Below are positions 1-12,503 of a DNA stretch of 64,000 nt, one piece after another. Under the pieces are notes generated by a model, which ran no database searches, had not been told where the DNA came from, and saw nothing but the letters and a program-made list of their open reading frames with translations. Positions within the stretch are counted from its first letter, which is position 1. Every line of letters begins with the position of its first letter. A program made the position numbers and the translations under genes. Source of the stretch: Acytostelium subglobosum LB1 (taxonomy: Eukaryota > Evosea > Eumycetozoa > Acytosteliales > Acytosteliaceae). Location of the stretch: assembly GCF_000787575.1 (NCBI RefSeq), contig NW_012236527.1, positions 1,193,195-1,257,194 of the forward strand. The letters run 5' to 3'.

Positions 1-3000
1 CTCGATGGTTACCGTGGTCTCCATGGGCTCATTGACAATGGTCATCATTGTCTCGTTGGCGATGAAGTGGACCAGACGGTCGTCAGATGCTGAGCCATCA
101 CGCTTCATGAATCCAATCGAGAACTTGCCAAGTGTGCATGTTGTGATGCCCTTATAGTTGGCTTGGTTAACGTCTTCACCCTCATCTTGGTTTGGCATGG
201 GCTCTGGCGACAGCGGGCCCGGGTCCAAGTCCTCATCGGCCAATGTGTCACCTCGGACACTCGAGGAGAACTCTGAGAGGTTGCCATCGAGCAGGAGAAT
301 GAGACATTTTGACTCGTACTCACTAATGTCCAATTGGAATTGGGAGATGTCGCACGTTCGCTGCCAAGGTGGGAGTGTGCAGGTGCGGCTGGCTGCGGGG
401 TTCAGCAGCATCGGTGTGGCCAAGTGAAGATTGAGGTTCACATCCTTGACCAATGTTCCAAAAGTGCGCGACATTGTTCCCTTGGCTGACTTGGACATCT
501 TTGTGTTGAGACCTGAGAGCAGTTTGATGTTGTTGGCTTCGACAAAGATGTTCATAGTGATGAAGTGTTCCTTTTTCATTGTTGAAGACGAAGCTTCGCA
601 CTCATCACCACCGATGCCTTCCTCCAACTCACGCTCACGCTCGCTGCTGAGTACCATGGCTTCCATGTCGCTGCCATTGACTTGGCCATAGTCAAACCTG
701 TTGGATATGATGATCTTGCCCAGGTCTACGATGAAGACCTGATGCGAGAGTGACGAGATGGGCACGATGACATAGGGGTTATCCACCTCAATCTCGTAGA
801 GAAAGGTGGTACGTGCTTGATAGATTACAGTGGCCGCAGAGCTGATCGATCGCTTGAGGTAGTCACGCATTGTGTTGACACTGTTAAGGAAGTTCTGAAT
901 CTCGTCGATGAAGCGATGAAGGAATACGAAGCGGATGCTGCTCAGACTGCAGCGCAGGAAGTGGACGTTCTTGCGCGACTCAAACTGGAAGTGAACAAGT
1001 GCATTCATCGACTCGGGATGCTCCATCAGTGATGTGGACGATGATTGGAGGAGTGATGAGCGCATGCCAAATGACGACGAGAGTGACGGGGAGTCCGCGA
1101 TGACAAAGGTGTCCTCAGACTCGATGCTTAGACCGCCCGCTGAGGACATGGATGAGTCAGCATTGTTGCCAGTCTTTCGCTCCTTGGTCGTGAAGATTGT
1201 TCGGTAGTTCCTGCCTTCCAATGTCATGTCGTATACCTTTAGCTGGCCGACTTTGCCATTGGTGATTGAATGATAGGCGTTGATGTCTGTCGTGCATTGG
1301 AAGTCGACGATGGATGCCTTCATCAAAGGTGTGTTGGCCTCTGACGTCAGCAACAGTCGCACAAAGGTTACCTTCACCTCGAACCTGTTGTTGATCACTT
1401 GATTGGTGCATGGTGTTGTGCTTCGCCATGATGGTTGCATCATCGCCTCTGTCAAGAAGACATGCTCCTGCTCAGCCTTCTTGGAAGGGCTGCCTTGCTG
1501 GTCGTCTGCAGCACCAGCACCAGCACCTCCCTTCTCAGCCAACTTCTCAATCGTGAGGTTCTGTACAGAGTTGGAGAACTCAATCACACCAGCCACAGTC
1601 TTCTTGTTGAGTATTAGATTGAGTTGCGAGAACTCGATCTTGGAGTCATTGTCCACCTTCTTGTAGAAGGGTGACTCGGGTGAGATCTGTACGAGCGTGA
1701 AGTTGACCGGGTTGAGTGTGTGGACCGGTGCCTTGGCGATTGTGTCCAGTGTGACCTTGGCATTGGTGAAGGCCAGGTAGTTGCCATTACCAGGTGGCTT
1801 CTGGAAGCAGTCCTCCACCCAAAGACCCTTGACACTGAGCGCCATGTAGTTGTCGTAGTAGCGTTGGTTGAACACACCTTCGATACGCCGCAGGTATACC
1901 AGGGCCAGGTTCTGAGCCTGCTGCTCGTTCTCCATTCGCAGATGGACATTGAAACAGTCGACTGAGAAGCGGGCCTCGAGTAGATTGCAGTGCGCGATGT
2001 GTGCGGGGTCGCCCATTATCATCTCGATGGGCTCACCTCCGCTGGCTGCGACGGCGACTGGCGCACCAGCGGGCGTCGATGCTGCCTGGCCCATAGTGAT
2101 GGCCTGGATCACGTTGACAAAGTTGACGTATTGTTGTGAGGATAGATAGAACTCTACCAGGTCCACGCTGGCGTCCAGCTTTAGAGATGTGAGCATCTGA
2201 TTGCGCAGTTTGCTCAGCTTCATCATAAAGCTGGCGTTGAACGGGTTGGCGATGTTCATGCGATATCTGGTCACCTGCTTCAGGTCGGTCCAGTCCTGTT
2301 GTTGTCCGGCCAGCAGCACCTGAATGTGTCGCAGCTTGAAGTTGTACTCGTCGTACAAGTCCACGAGCCAATCGTCTTCGCTCTTGTTGTCATTGTTCTT
2401 GGGGTCGTTGTTGTTGTTGTTGTTGTTGTTTGGATCTTGTGAAGTCAGTGTGTTCTTTGATCGTGGCGTGTGATTGATTGAAAGATGACCAAGATCAAGT
2501 ATGAGTGTGTTGGCTCGATCATTGTTGTGAATGTCGTCGGGGATGAGGATGATGGGGGCCTCGAGATCCATCGTCAGGGACAGTGTGGTCTTGTGTGAGA
2601 TGGCCAGCAGCAATGTCTGCTTGGTCTGTGTCTTGATGTTCTGGATGGTGTCCTGTGCCATCTTGCCAATGTCCTCAAACACGTCGGCGGAAGTACTGTT
2701 TGCGCGGAAGAACTCGACGATCTTGCTAACAAACAATGGATAATATACAATAGTGAGTGGCTTGGACTGTATCGCCACCCTGCAATCAACCTCACTCCCA
2801 GGTGGCAGACTCTCGAACTGTATCTTGAAGAGTGATTGATGTTGCTTCTTTGATAATGATTGTGATTGTGGTTGTTGTTGATGAGGTGCACGTGACCTTC
2901 TGGTGCTCTGAGAGTATATCAACTTGGGGAAGTGTGTGTTGTCGGTGGAGTGATCGATCAGCTCCAGGTTATCGAGTTGTCCATCAAAGTGATAGGAGTC

Positions 3001-4922
3001 CTCCTTGGACTTGAGCGTCAGCTGCAGGTTGTTCAGCTGTAGGATGGCCAGTTCCTTCTTCCTGCGCTCCAAGTGCATCGACACCTTGGATAGACGCAGT
3101 ACAATCAGAGCCTGGAGATTGTTTGAGGTGGCCGCTGTAGATGATCGCATCGCCGCAGCCGAGTTGGCGTCACGGTTCATTGATTGATCGAATCCAATCG
3201 TGTCGTAGATCTCGTTCCATTCGTCTGGTGTCAGCTTCACCACGTCCTTTATGTTGCCCAGCTCATCCTTGGACTGCGCGGTCGTCTGTGATTGTAGAGT
3301 TGGGGATGGTCGCCACCATGATGAGAACCAGCCTCCGCCAGTCGCTGCCGCGACAGTGGGCGACGTCGCGCCACCCTGTTGCTGAAGTTGCTGTTGCTGC
3401 TGTAACTGCTGTTGTCTCAACGCCTCCTCTTTCTTCTTCTTTTGCTCTCGCTCCAGACTATCCTCCTTCTCCATCATCTTGTAGGCAAGACTGCGGAACA
3501 TGACGATGTGCTCGTGGGACAGCTTCCACTCGAGCGCGTTCATCCTGCTCTTCTCAGTCGTGTGCAATGTCTTGCGCTTATGTCGTTTGAACAGCTTGAT
3601 ATACTCCTTCTTGTCGTGCAGGAATTCGAATAAGTAGTCCCAAGACTTGCGGTACCGACTCTCATGGATCTTGCCCACGACCGAGTGAATGGCGTAGGTC
3701 CACCATTGGCGGGGGGCCTCCAACACGGCCTCGTCAGGTCGGTTGGCGCGGAACTCTATGCTCTTCTTGAACAGCGAGAAGCTCTCCATGATGTTGGTGA
3801 TGTCCTGGTATTGCGAGTCGGATAGCGTGACCTGTGCGTCGCGCAGGTCGAGCTGGACAGAGAGTCGCGCAGTCTGTTCGGGCTGCGGCAGGCCACTCTT
3901 GTTGATCGCTGCCTTTAGACATAGTGAAAGGTTTGGTAGGATGTATTGATTGGTGTCCAACGCGGCAACGGATGGTGATTGATCGATTGATTGAGATGAT
4001 GAGGCGTCCACAGGTATCATTGACTTTAGTTGATTGGAGAGATCGTCCAGTGATGTATATTGAAGTTTAGGAGAGTTTGAGTTCCAGTATATCGATAGAT
4101 CTTGTAGATTAATGATCTTATGAATGATTGAGCTTTCATTCTTCAAGAAAGATGGTGTCCAGTTGTCATCGGTTGACTCTGCTCCAAGTCTTCTCATCAT
4201 GATGCCCACTGCGAATGAACTCTGTTGATTGATCAGGGTCAGTCAATGAATGATCATTCATTCATTCATTCATTCATTCTAACTCATGATACATACATCT
4301 TCAAGTCTATCTTCAAACCTGATGTGTAGGGAGTTGATAAAGAGTTGTAGGTTGTCGACTACTGTGGCCAACAATCGACCACTGAATGATGAGTCGTCAC
4401 TGGTTGAGGTTGATGTTGTAGATGTTGATGATGTACCTGTGTTGGATGAAGATGTCATTGCAGAGTTCATCAACTTCTCTCTCAACATCTCTTGTAACAG
4501 TAACTTCTGTTCCTTCTCATCCTGGAACTTCTTGCGATAGTACTGTGCATCAAAGTCTTTACATGGTTCAGCCAGTACATATATTCCATCCAATGATATA
4601 ATAGCAGGTTTGTTCTTGAGCTACACGCAACGACGTAATAACAAGTTATTATGATTGATCGATTGAATGATCGATTGAATGATCGATTGAATGATTGGAA
4701 ACATACTTGATTCCAAGGTATGTGTAATGATAGCTTGCGTACAACAGCCTGTTTGACTATTATACTTGGGAATAGCTTTTGTAATGCAGTCTGTTTGATC
4801 TTGACATCATGGATCACTGCATCACCTGATAATAGACTGAGTTTGACATTATCCTTTGTTAGATCGTCTAAATATTCACCCAAGTATCTCGACAGCAATG
4901 AAGCGGCAAGATGTGACACCAT
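1..4922 (-). CDS. vps13: VPS13-family lipid transfer protein, N-terminal part (partial)
   Basis: VPS13 proteins are very large bridge-like proteins that carry lipids between membranes at organelle contact sites. Three exons are visible: 4922-4707, 4620-4297 and 4221 to the window edge. All join in phase 0, and the last frame stays open to base 1. The start MVSHLAASLLSRYLGEYLDD and the following residues (NVKLSLLSGDAV, LHIPWNQ) are the chorein N-terminal domain that opens the lipid groove. Exon 2 continues the domain (INSLHIRFED). A poly-Asn run lies near 2409-2432. About 1,580 residues are inside the window; family members usually exceed 3,000, so the C-terminal half lies beyond the left edge. 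Dictyostelids have several VPS13 paralogues (TipC among them) and I cannot say which this is. Confidence 0.9.
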
Positions 4923-5184
4923 TATAATTGCCTCTATCTATGTATATATGTTATGTTATTATATTATATTACACTTATTATCTACAGATATTATTAGTGA
5001 AGTGAAAAAGTGATTTGAAATGTAGTGAAGCGAGGTGAAGTGAAGGGTGGGGAATTGATGTGATGTGAGGTTGTTGGAATCGAACTTGATAATTTCAAAA
5101 AAAACAAGATATTTTGGTATCCAATCAATCAAACAATCGATCAATCATATTAAAAGAGTTTATTAAAGGTTTGATAGTATTTAT

Positions 5185-5388
5185 CTATGTGAATTGTTGT
5201 TGACACCATGCATCTCCACCTTGAAGATAACCTCTGTTGGCAACATTTTCTTCGCATTTCCAAAGATGAGCATTCTCCGGACTAGGCATACAATGTTGAC
5301 TCCAACTCAGTCCATACTTTGCTGCACCATTTCTCATTACAGCTGGAGTCCATACCAAATTCATATTACTTTGTAATTTACTCAGCAT
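5185..5388 (-). CDS. 67-residue orphan protein
   Basis: This is a single open frame with an ATG start in an AT-rich promoter-like setting (5389-5450). An AATAAA signal lies on the minus strand about 20 bases past the stop. The protein has four cysteines but no signal peptide or membrane segment. The C-terminal half is Trp/Cys-rich (WSQHCMPSPENAHLWKC, then GGDAWCQQQ). Codon use looks like that of real genes nearby. I do not recognise a family. The Cys spacing could suit a small mitochondrial or metal-binding protein, but that is a guess. Confidence 0.5.
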   Translation of the reverse strand: MLSKLQSNMNLVWTPAVMRNGAAKYGLSWSQHCMPSPENAHLWKCEENVANRGYLQGGDAWCQQQFT

Positions 5389-6121
5389 TATAATATTATT
5401 ATTTAATATATATAATTAATAATCTTAGTTAGTATATATATATTAATATCGGTCAACCAATCGAATCAATCAATCAATCAATCATTCAAATTATATCCAA
5501 TCTAATGTTTATTATTAAATTAGAACAATGAAATAACAGGCGCCAGTCAACTCCTATTGCAGTTGTACTCACCTCAGATCAAGTGAACCCGATAGACGAT
5601 CCAACTTTGATTAATAAATGTTCACCTTGAATTCAAAGTGTAGTTGGACTACAAACTCACACACATTCACACATACACTGAGATGATCGATCGTCAATGT
5701 GTTAGATCAAAGTATTAATTGAGGATGCTGTTGGTGGTGGTTGACGATATATATACTCTATCCTTACAATGGGATAACAGGCGAACTTTACTACATTGAT
5801 CAATACTACAACAATACCAAGTATTGGACACATTCATACTTGCTACAACCATCATTATTACAATATTCTTCTCGTCGACTCATTAATCAATCGTCATTCA
5901 TCATAATCCAAAATGGAGATGAATCAATCATGGTCAATGTTAATCATAGGGTCCTTCAAATTGACAACTTGACCATGGACATCTTAATGGGAAGTTCCCA
6001 AAATGGATGAGCCTTGTCAAGCCCTACTCGGGAGACGAATTTGTATTCTGAGCTGAGTCTGTCTCTTTGCAAAAGAGTCATGATCAATCAATCAATATCA
6101 TAGTTATAATATATATATTGA
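5389..6121. other. intergenic, no supported gene
   Basis: AT-rich spacer between the orphan (-) and the methyltransferase gene (+), so it probably holds two divergent promoters. The motif ATAACAGGCG occurs twice (about 5532 and 5772). The open frame at 5741-6010 begins with TTG and resembles no protein I know. Confidence 0.5.
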
Positions 6122-8369
6122 ATGATGATGATGTTGACAAGGAGTATTACACAACAACTTCATACAGGTTACAATAATAACTTGTTGTTATCAGTTGTGT
6201 TGCAGCAGAGTGGTAGTTTTAGACAACTTACACCTATTGTAGGATGGAGTGGAGTTGGTAGACTATATCAATCAACATCAAACACTGCTACAAAGTTTGC
6301 TTGGAAGGGTAAACACACCTCAGGCGATACCAATGACCTGGTCGTAGGTTATAGCGGATATACCAAAAATACTACAAATGATCATGGCATTGGCAGTGGC
6401 AGAGGCAGTGGCAGAGGTAGAGGCGGCGGCAGCAGCAACTATCGATCATCATCCTCATACGACATGGACGAGAGCAGCAGTGGAAGGGGTGGCAGCAGCA
6501 GAGGTGGCGGAAGTAGAGGTGGCAGCAGCATCTATCGATCATCATACGACGTGGACGAGAGTAGTAGTGGTGCCCGCGGTGGGTTTGGTGGCAGTGGAAG
6601 AGGCAGAGGCAGAGGTGGCAGCACCAGCAATTATCGTGACAGAGACGAGACTAGAGGTGATGGAGACCGTGGTGGCCGAGGTGGTCGAGGTGGAGGCAGA
6701 GGTGGAAGCACTACCTCTCGATCATCATTCAACAATGACATGGAAGAAGGAACACGCGAATACAACAGCAGCAACAGCAGCAGGCCAAGATTTCAAAGAC
6801 AGCCAGCAGAAGAGGAGGAGCGTAGTTCAGAGAGACAGTACAGGCCAGTGAGGGAGGAGCGACAGTCAGAACAGAAGTACTTCCGTCCACAAGAGCGTGA
6901 GAATAGTCGGTCAGAGTATCGATCAGATTATCAACGTCGTTCGCCAGAGTCTCATCTTGAAGAACAACGCCAACCACGCTATCCCAAAAAGACAGACACA
7001 TATGATCGTTTCCGTTCGGGCATTGCAACCCGTGGAGTTCCCAGATCATCACCGTCATCATCATCATCATCATCATACACTAGCAGAGGTGATGGTGGCA
7101 ATGGTCGATTCAATAAGAGAGTGGATAACAATGATCACGACGACAATGATTCAATGGACACGAACGAGGGATATGACAAGGATGCAGCGAGGGCATCCCC
7201 ATCAAAGACCTACATCAAGATGAGAGGAGAGGGATTGTTTGGACTGCATCCAGTATCAATTGCACTGACATCTGATAACAGAACGATACATTCACTCTTC
7301 ATTCAAGAGTCATTATACGGAAGACTTATGGAGAAGCAAGATATTAATGTTCAATTGATTGAACAGGATAATGATCAAGTGGAAGATGGAGCTGAGGCTG
7401 AGACACTGGCCGACATTGACATGGACAACGACATGGATGATGAGGACGATGGAGAAGACAACGACATCAGCACTGCCAATCGCAAGACAAGGCGACAGGA
7501 ACAAGATCAAGACCAAGACAACAATGGTCGATCAGCGAACAGCAGATACAGAGGAAGAAAGAACATGTAAGTCACTCAGATCACTCCAATCAATCACTCG
7601 CTCACTCACTCGATCAATCAAACAGTGATGCCTACCATGATGTACTGGCATCATGCAAGAGATTGAACATCAATGTGATCCCGATTTCCAAACAGATGTT
7701 GGATGTGTTCTCAAAGTTCAGACTACATCAGGGTTTGGTGCTGGACTGTTCTCCACTGACTGTGTATCCAATCAGTCGCCTGGAGACACCCACGCCTGAG
7801 CAGTACAAGAACCGCTATCCACTGTTTGTCGCACTGGATGAGCTGTGGGACCCGCAGAACACCGGTGCCATCATACGTAGCTGCCACTACTTTGGTGCCG
7901 ATGGCGTTGTGATCACCGATAAGGGCTCGAGCCCAATCACACCATTCGCTTCCAAGGCATCCAGTGGAGCCATCGAGGAATTCCCAGTATACAAGACACT
8001 ATCACTATCTGGATTCCTAAATGCTAGCAAGGACAAGGGATGGGAGATCATTGGTACATCGCTATCTGCCACCTCATGCGAGTTGTCGTCCACACAACTG
8101 ACCAAGCCCACCATCGTCGTCATTGGCAACGAAGGATTTGGACTCAAGGATAACGTTCAAAGGTATGTAACATTGTTTGATTGATTGATTGATCGATTGG
8201 ACACTGATCACCCACTCACAACACATTCATTCATTCACTTAGACAATGCGACAAAATGATCAAGATACCTCAGCGATCGGTACCAAGTAGCAAGGTCGAC
8301 TCGTTGAATGCTAGTGTGTCAGCTGGCATCGTTCTGTATCAACTAATGGAGTCCAATAAAGTGAAGTGA
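6122..8369 (+). CDS. mrm1: SpoU/TrmH-family mitochondrial rRNA 2'-O-methyltransferase (MRM1-type)
   Basis: The family methylates a guanosine 2'-OH in mitochondrial large-subunit rRNA using S-adenosylmethionine. Exons are 6122-7566, 7626-8162 and 8243-8369, giving 702 residues. The first 35 residues (Arg, hydroxyl and Leu-rich) look like a mitochondrial presequence. Residues about 80-330 are RGG/GRG/SR-rich low complexity, which is unusual for this enzyme. The substrate-binding domain follows (GEGLFGLHPVSIAL). The trefoil-knot SPOUT domain has all three motifs: NTGAIIRS, IGNEGFGL and LNASVSAGI. An acidic D/E/N stretch separates the substrate-binding and catalytic domains. Its stop lies 129 bp from the convergent syntaxin gene. 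Family assignment is firm; the MRM1 sub-assignment rests on the targeting signal and the GNEG motif. Confidence 0.88.
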
Positions 8370-8498
8370 GTCCATGCATGGCCTTGAGATAATAAGTATA
8401 CATTGTCTTTATCAATCGATCGATTATGATGTTGTTGAGATAGTAGTTGGATTCCAAACAGTCCGACAGGCACTTGCCTGTCAGGTCAGGCCAGCTAT

Positions 8499-9840
8499 CT
8501 ATACAAAGAATACTACAAAGATGACGATGAATATGATCAGAACAAGGAATATCTTGAAGATCAGACTTCGATTGGATGATATGTCGGTCAGGGTCTTGAG
8601 TAGGGAGTCATGTCCTCTGCCAATGTTGAGCAAGGAGTCGTCAATGTTGGAGTCGATACGCTCGATGACCTCGCCCTGCACCTGAACCAGGTTGGCCAGT
8701 TGATGGAAGATGGTCTCGAGTTGGTGGATTGTTGAAGAGATCGTCTCGGCAGTTCGCAGTCGCGACTGAGAGTAGTCATGTGTCTGGACGGACATTGGCA
8801 TCGCTATCTCCAAGTCGCCGCCTGTACCTTGATCATCCTGGTATTTGTACAATGCTGAGTCTATAAAGTGATGATGGTGGATAGTGATGTTAGTAAAGGC
8901 TGCGCGTCACGATCAAGGATGCGTGTGAAAGAGAGTGCGCGCAATGATGGATGAATGTCGGTTGGTTGGTAGGGCTGACGCCGTCCCATGGGGATGGAGT
9001 CGCGGTGAGGTGATGATGTGGGGGACAATGAATGAATGACAAGCAACGACAATCCAACCATCACGATTCATTGTGTTACCACGGTGGCGCATCTCTGACG
9101 ATGATTTGTTATTGGATGTGGCCGAACCTGAGTCTACGTCTTGCAGCAATGGCGTCATATGAGAGCTATTGTTGCCATTGCCATTATTGTTGTTATTGAA
9201 ACTGTAGCTAAACTTTTGCTTTTTCTCTTGTTGTGTCTTTAAGTTCTGTTGATGTGATAGATTGAGTGAGTAAGTATGATCATCTTCGTCTTCATCATTG
9301 TGATTGAATGAATGAATGAATGAATGTATGATAGACACATACCTCTGTTCTAACTTCTAATATATCTTTAAACTCCTTTGTAGTGTTGACAAGCTTTAGG
9401 TTGAGGAATCCTACAACAGTCTCTGAATGCTCTTCTGTCTGTTTGTTGTTCCTTGATTGCTTTGATAGTTGACCCAATGTCGATATCTCCTTGTTCAAAT
9501 TCTGTATATCTTGTTTAATGATGAATGTCAACTCCTCAATATCAGCCGATGGATCATTAAATATAGAGTTCTTCTTGGCCACTACATATCACAACACAAT
9601 CATGTAAGTTCATTCATTCATTCATTCAATCAATCTATTCGGATACATACACTTTGTCAACTTGTGTAACTTCTCTGATGTCTCATAGACACCTTTACTA
9701 ATATGTGCAGCAGCCATTGAGAATTGAGACAACTTCTGATGTGGATGTTGTTTCTTAATCATCTGTCCATTCTGTTCCTGTCTCTTCCTCAATGTCTCTG
9801 CCAGTGTATTAAACTCTGACGTACGATCTTTATGAACCAT
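8499..9840 (-). CDS. syn5: syntaxin 5 (Qa-SNARE, ER-Golgi)
   Basis: Syntaxin 5/Sed5 drives fusion of ER-derived and intra-Golgi vesicles. Four exons (9840-9651, 9581-9343, 9245-9080, 8860-8499) join in frame to 318 residues, the usual size. The first residues MVHKDRTSEF match the syntaxin 5 N-terminal signature that binds Sly1. Exons 1-2 give the Habc-region helices, including the family-typical LTKLAKKNSIFND junction. A poly-Asn linker precedes the SNARE motif (about residues 215-285), with the central-layer Gln in LVQVQGEVIERID. The C-terminus is one membrane anchor of about 20 residues with no lumenal tail. The start is the ATG at 9840; the frame extends upstream only through non-ATG codons. 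Confidence 0.92.
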
Positions 9841-10121
9841 TTTCAATTATACTATATTATCTATCTATCTCTATGTTATTATTAATGTTGTAGTTGTAGA
9901 ATGAATGCATTATTGAATGAAACTGTTAAGTGAAGTGAATGGACCACGTCGATGACTAGTGTGGTTCGTGAATCATCCAACAACCCCGTTGATTTGAAAC
10001 AGAACTTCATATTTGATGACTTACTTTGAAGATTGGAATTCGAAAAATATCTGGGATATCTTAACAAACTTAATTCATTTAACCATTCAATTGAATCAAG
10101 TTCTTATCACATGTAATAACA

Positions 10122-12503
10122 ATGTCTCAAACATATAATCAACAACAAATACAACATGTACCAATAATAAGAGTATTAACCAATAGGACATTGATTAAAT
10201 ATATCATTCAATCATTTTATAAAAGAAGAAGAGGTGGAGTTGATTATAAGTTACCAAAAGGTAATTTGATGCACTTACGTACAAAGTATCATCACTGGAC
10301 AGATATAGAATCATTGATCACTTATAAACATTTTGGTTTGATACGTGATCGCATCAAATGCAACTTGACATTATCATTCAATAATGCGATTGGCAATAGA
10401 GTCCCTTGCAACTCTGTTTGTGGATCAAGTCATATTGATCCAGATACATTCATGGCAGTCTACAATAAGTACCAAAGATACTTCACCGACAAGAGTGCTC
10501 TCAAGTTAGCGGTTAAAGCTGCTAACTTGGCTGCGGTGAAGGTGCTGCTCCATCAGACCGACCCGGTAGTGTGTGACCGAGGTGATGGTCTGCTCGTAGA
10601 CGCCATCATCAGTGGGTCATACCCCGTGCTCAAATATCTCTTGGACTCTGGCATGTTCAAAGGCATTGAACGTTTATGCAATCTCAAGAGTGCTGAAAGT
10701 CCTAGAACCTACTACACCATACCAAGATTCATTCGTGCCATGATGGATGACATGGAGTCCGTTCCTCAAGTACTCGTGGATCATGTCAAGTCACTGGCGA
10801 TTGTCTACCCCGATAAGATATTGGCGACGGGTGACCAACAACTCATTAATGAGTTCTTGTACAAGGATGGCATCAAGCTGTTCTGTGGTGGAATATCATC
10901 GTACATGATGATCCCCGACAAACCAACAACATGTATTGAACAGCTTGAACACATGGAGCGATTGTTGGGTATATCGGACGCAGCGACACACTACCCGCGT
11001 GTTCAAGAACAACTCAAAGTATCCAAGGAATCAGCTCAATCAATATTATCCGTCCATTCCTCGAGAGTGCCAGACAAGGACATTGCAGCTTCTCAGGACC
11101 TCGATGATCATCGACGTCTTCTCATTGCCAAACTACTTTCATTGCCCATTGAGTGGAGACTCGATCAAATCAAGACTTTGTATCACGAGTACGTCATCAC
11201 TGGCGACTGCTTGCTCATACCTTTGCTCATTGATCATTATAGTTTCGATGCGTGTCAGGGTATGATCAACCAAATAGTCCAACACGGCACCTTCACACAG
11301 GCAATCGTGACAATAGAGTACAAGCCAGACATGTTTCTATACAAACAGTTTAATGGTTTGTTCCATTCATTCTTTAAAGCTGACGACATGAAATGCAGCT
11401 TCGAAATCATCAAATATCTCGACAGCAAGAAGGTGACCATCACGCCTAGTTATTGGAACTTAGGTTTCAGAGCTTTCAGTGGCACGGCCGAGATGCTTGA
11501 GTTCATGCTCGCCAAGGATACCAAAAACATATTCTCCAAGCATATACGCGAAAGAAGTGAACCACTGGGGCTGCTGGATGTTGAGCATGTCAAGCTGGTA
11601 CTTCCATCACTGACCCGCGTTCATTTTGCAACCCTTCTTCGAGACGCCACCTACCAAGCGCGCATCGACACAATCAAACTATTGTTGGACCACAAGCCAA
11701 TACTTCAAAATGAGGAGACATACTTCAAGCCACATGAATATGCATTCCACAAAGTTAGAGATGGACAGCACAGAGAGGTGATCAAATTGTTGGTGGAGAA
11801 GGGCGAGCTCAAGCCACTTAACCCCTCCAGGATGTTTGAAATCATTGGAGAGCTCGGCGATATCGACCTGTTGGACTATGGATTCACTCACTTCCTTGAC
11901 GAGTCCGCAACAGATGATGATGAGTTCGAGAAACTATTGAACGTGTCAATCAAAGCTGCCATCGAACGACACAACGTGGACTTTGTCATCCATGTATATG
12001 CCCATCACAGAGACAAGATGTCCAAGAAGAAATCAAAGTACAAGATATATCACATTCAAGCAGTTACCTGTGCCAATGTGGAGATGTTGGAATGTCTGTT
12101 GCGAGTCGACCCACTCGAAACCTTTGACCAGGCCGATATGTTGTATAGCACTGCCATCAGTCATGTACACATTGAGGTGTTGGACTGGCTACTCAAACAT
12201 CTGGATGAAGAGCACAGTGCGAGGTTCATGAGGCGATCTGTCTCAATCAAACCATTGATTGAATCTAATCTTACTTCAATGTTACAACATCTATTGGACA
12301 TTGGTGTAAGGTTTGACATGAGCAATATACACAATCTAAAATCATACAAGAGTAATCAACGTGCTCAATCAATCGTCCAGCAATACAAGAGTACCTTGCC
12401 GGCATCCTCCTCTTCCAAGACTAAGCAACCCAATCTTAAGCGTGACAGTATTGATGACACTATGTCCTCATCTTCTCTACCCAACAAACGAAACAGGAAG
12501 TAA
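10122..12503 (+). CDS. ankyrin-like repeat family protein, paralogue 1
   Basis: A 793-residue single-exon protein, first of seven paralogues in the window. It opens with the family leader VLTNRTLIKYII. The block LRTKYHHWTDIESLITYKHF and the LIRDRIK helix follow, then about twelve degenerate ankyrin-type helical pairs such as AAVKVLLHQTDPV, PVLKYLLDSGMF and NVEMLECLLRVDPLETF. Near the end comes MLQHLLDIGVRFDM and the conserved tail SIVQQYKS. The last 30 residues are Ser/Lys/Arg-rich (LPNKRNRK), compatible with nuclear localisation. Ankyrin repeats bind proteins; no catalytic domain is visible and the cellular role is unknown. Intron absence contrasts with neighbouring housekeeping genes and suits a tandemly expanded family. 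Confidence 0.85.
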   Translation: MSQTYNQQQIQHVPIIRVLTNRTLIKYIIQSFYKRRRGGVDYKLPKGNLMHLRTKYHHWTDIESLITYKHFGLIRDRIKCNLTLSFNNAIGNRVPCNSVCGSSHIDPDTFMAVYNKYQRYFTDKSALKLAVKAANLAAVKVLLHQTDPVVCDRGDGLLVDAIISGSYPVLKYLLDSGMFKGIERLCNLKSAESPRTYYTIPRFIRAMMDDMESVPQVLVDHVKSLAIVYPDKILATGDQQLINEFLYKDGIKLFCGGISSYMMIPDKPTTCIEQLEHMERLLGISDAATHYPRVQEQLKVSKESAQSILSVHSSRVPDKDIAASQDLDDHRRLLIAKLLSLPIEWRLDQIKTLYHEYVITGDCLLIPLLIDHYSFDACQGMINQIVQHGTFTQAIVTIEYKPDMFLYKQFNGLFHSFFKADDMKCSFEIIKYLDSKKVTITPSYWNLGFRAFSGTAEMLEFMLAKDTKNIFSKHIRERSEPLGLLDVEHVKLVLPSLTRVHFATLLRDATYQARIDTIKLLLDHKPILQNEETYFKPHEYAFHKVRDGQHREVIKLLVEKGELKPLNPSRMFEIIGELGDIDLLDYGFTHFLDESATDDDEFEKLLNVSIKAAIERHNVDFVIHVYAHHRDKMSKKKSKYKIYHIQAVTCANVEMLECLLRVDPLETFDQADMLYSTAISHVHIEVLDWLLKHLDEEHSARFMRRSVSIKPLIESNLTSMLQHLLDIGVRFDMSNIHNLKSYKSNQRAQSIVQQYKSTLPASSSSKTKQPNLKRDSIDDTMSSSSLPNKRNRK

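Noticed and set aside
5085-5105. GTTCGATTCC on the minus strand, resembling a tRNA B box
   Set aside because: No A box or cloverleaf stems are found at the right distance.
5741-6010. 89-codon + strand frame rich in Tyr/Ile/Asn
   Set aside because: TTG start, AT-driven composition, no recognisable motif and no upstream promoter distinct from the next gene.
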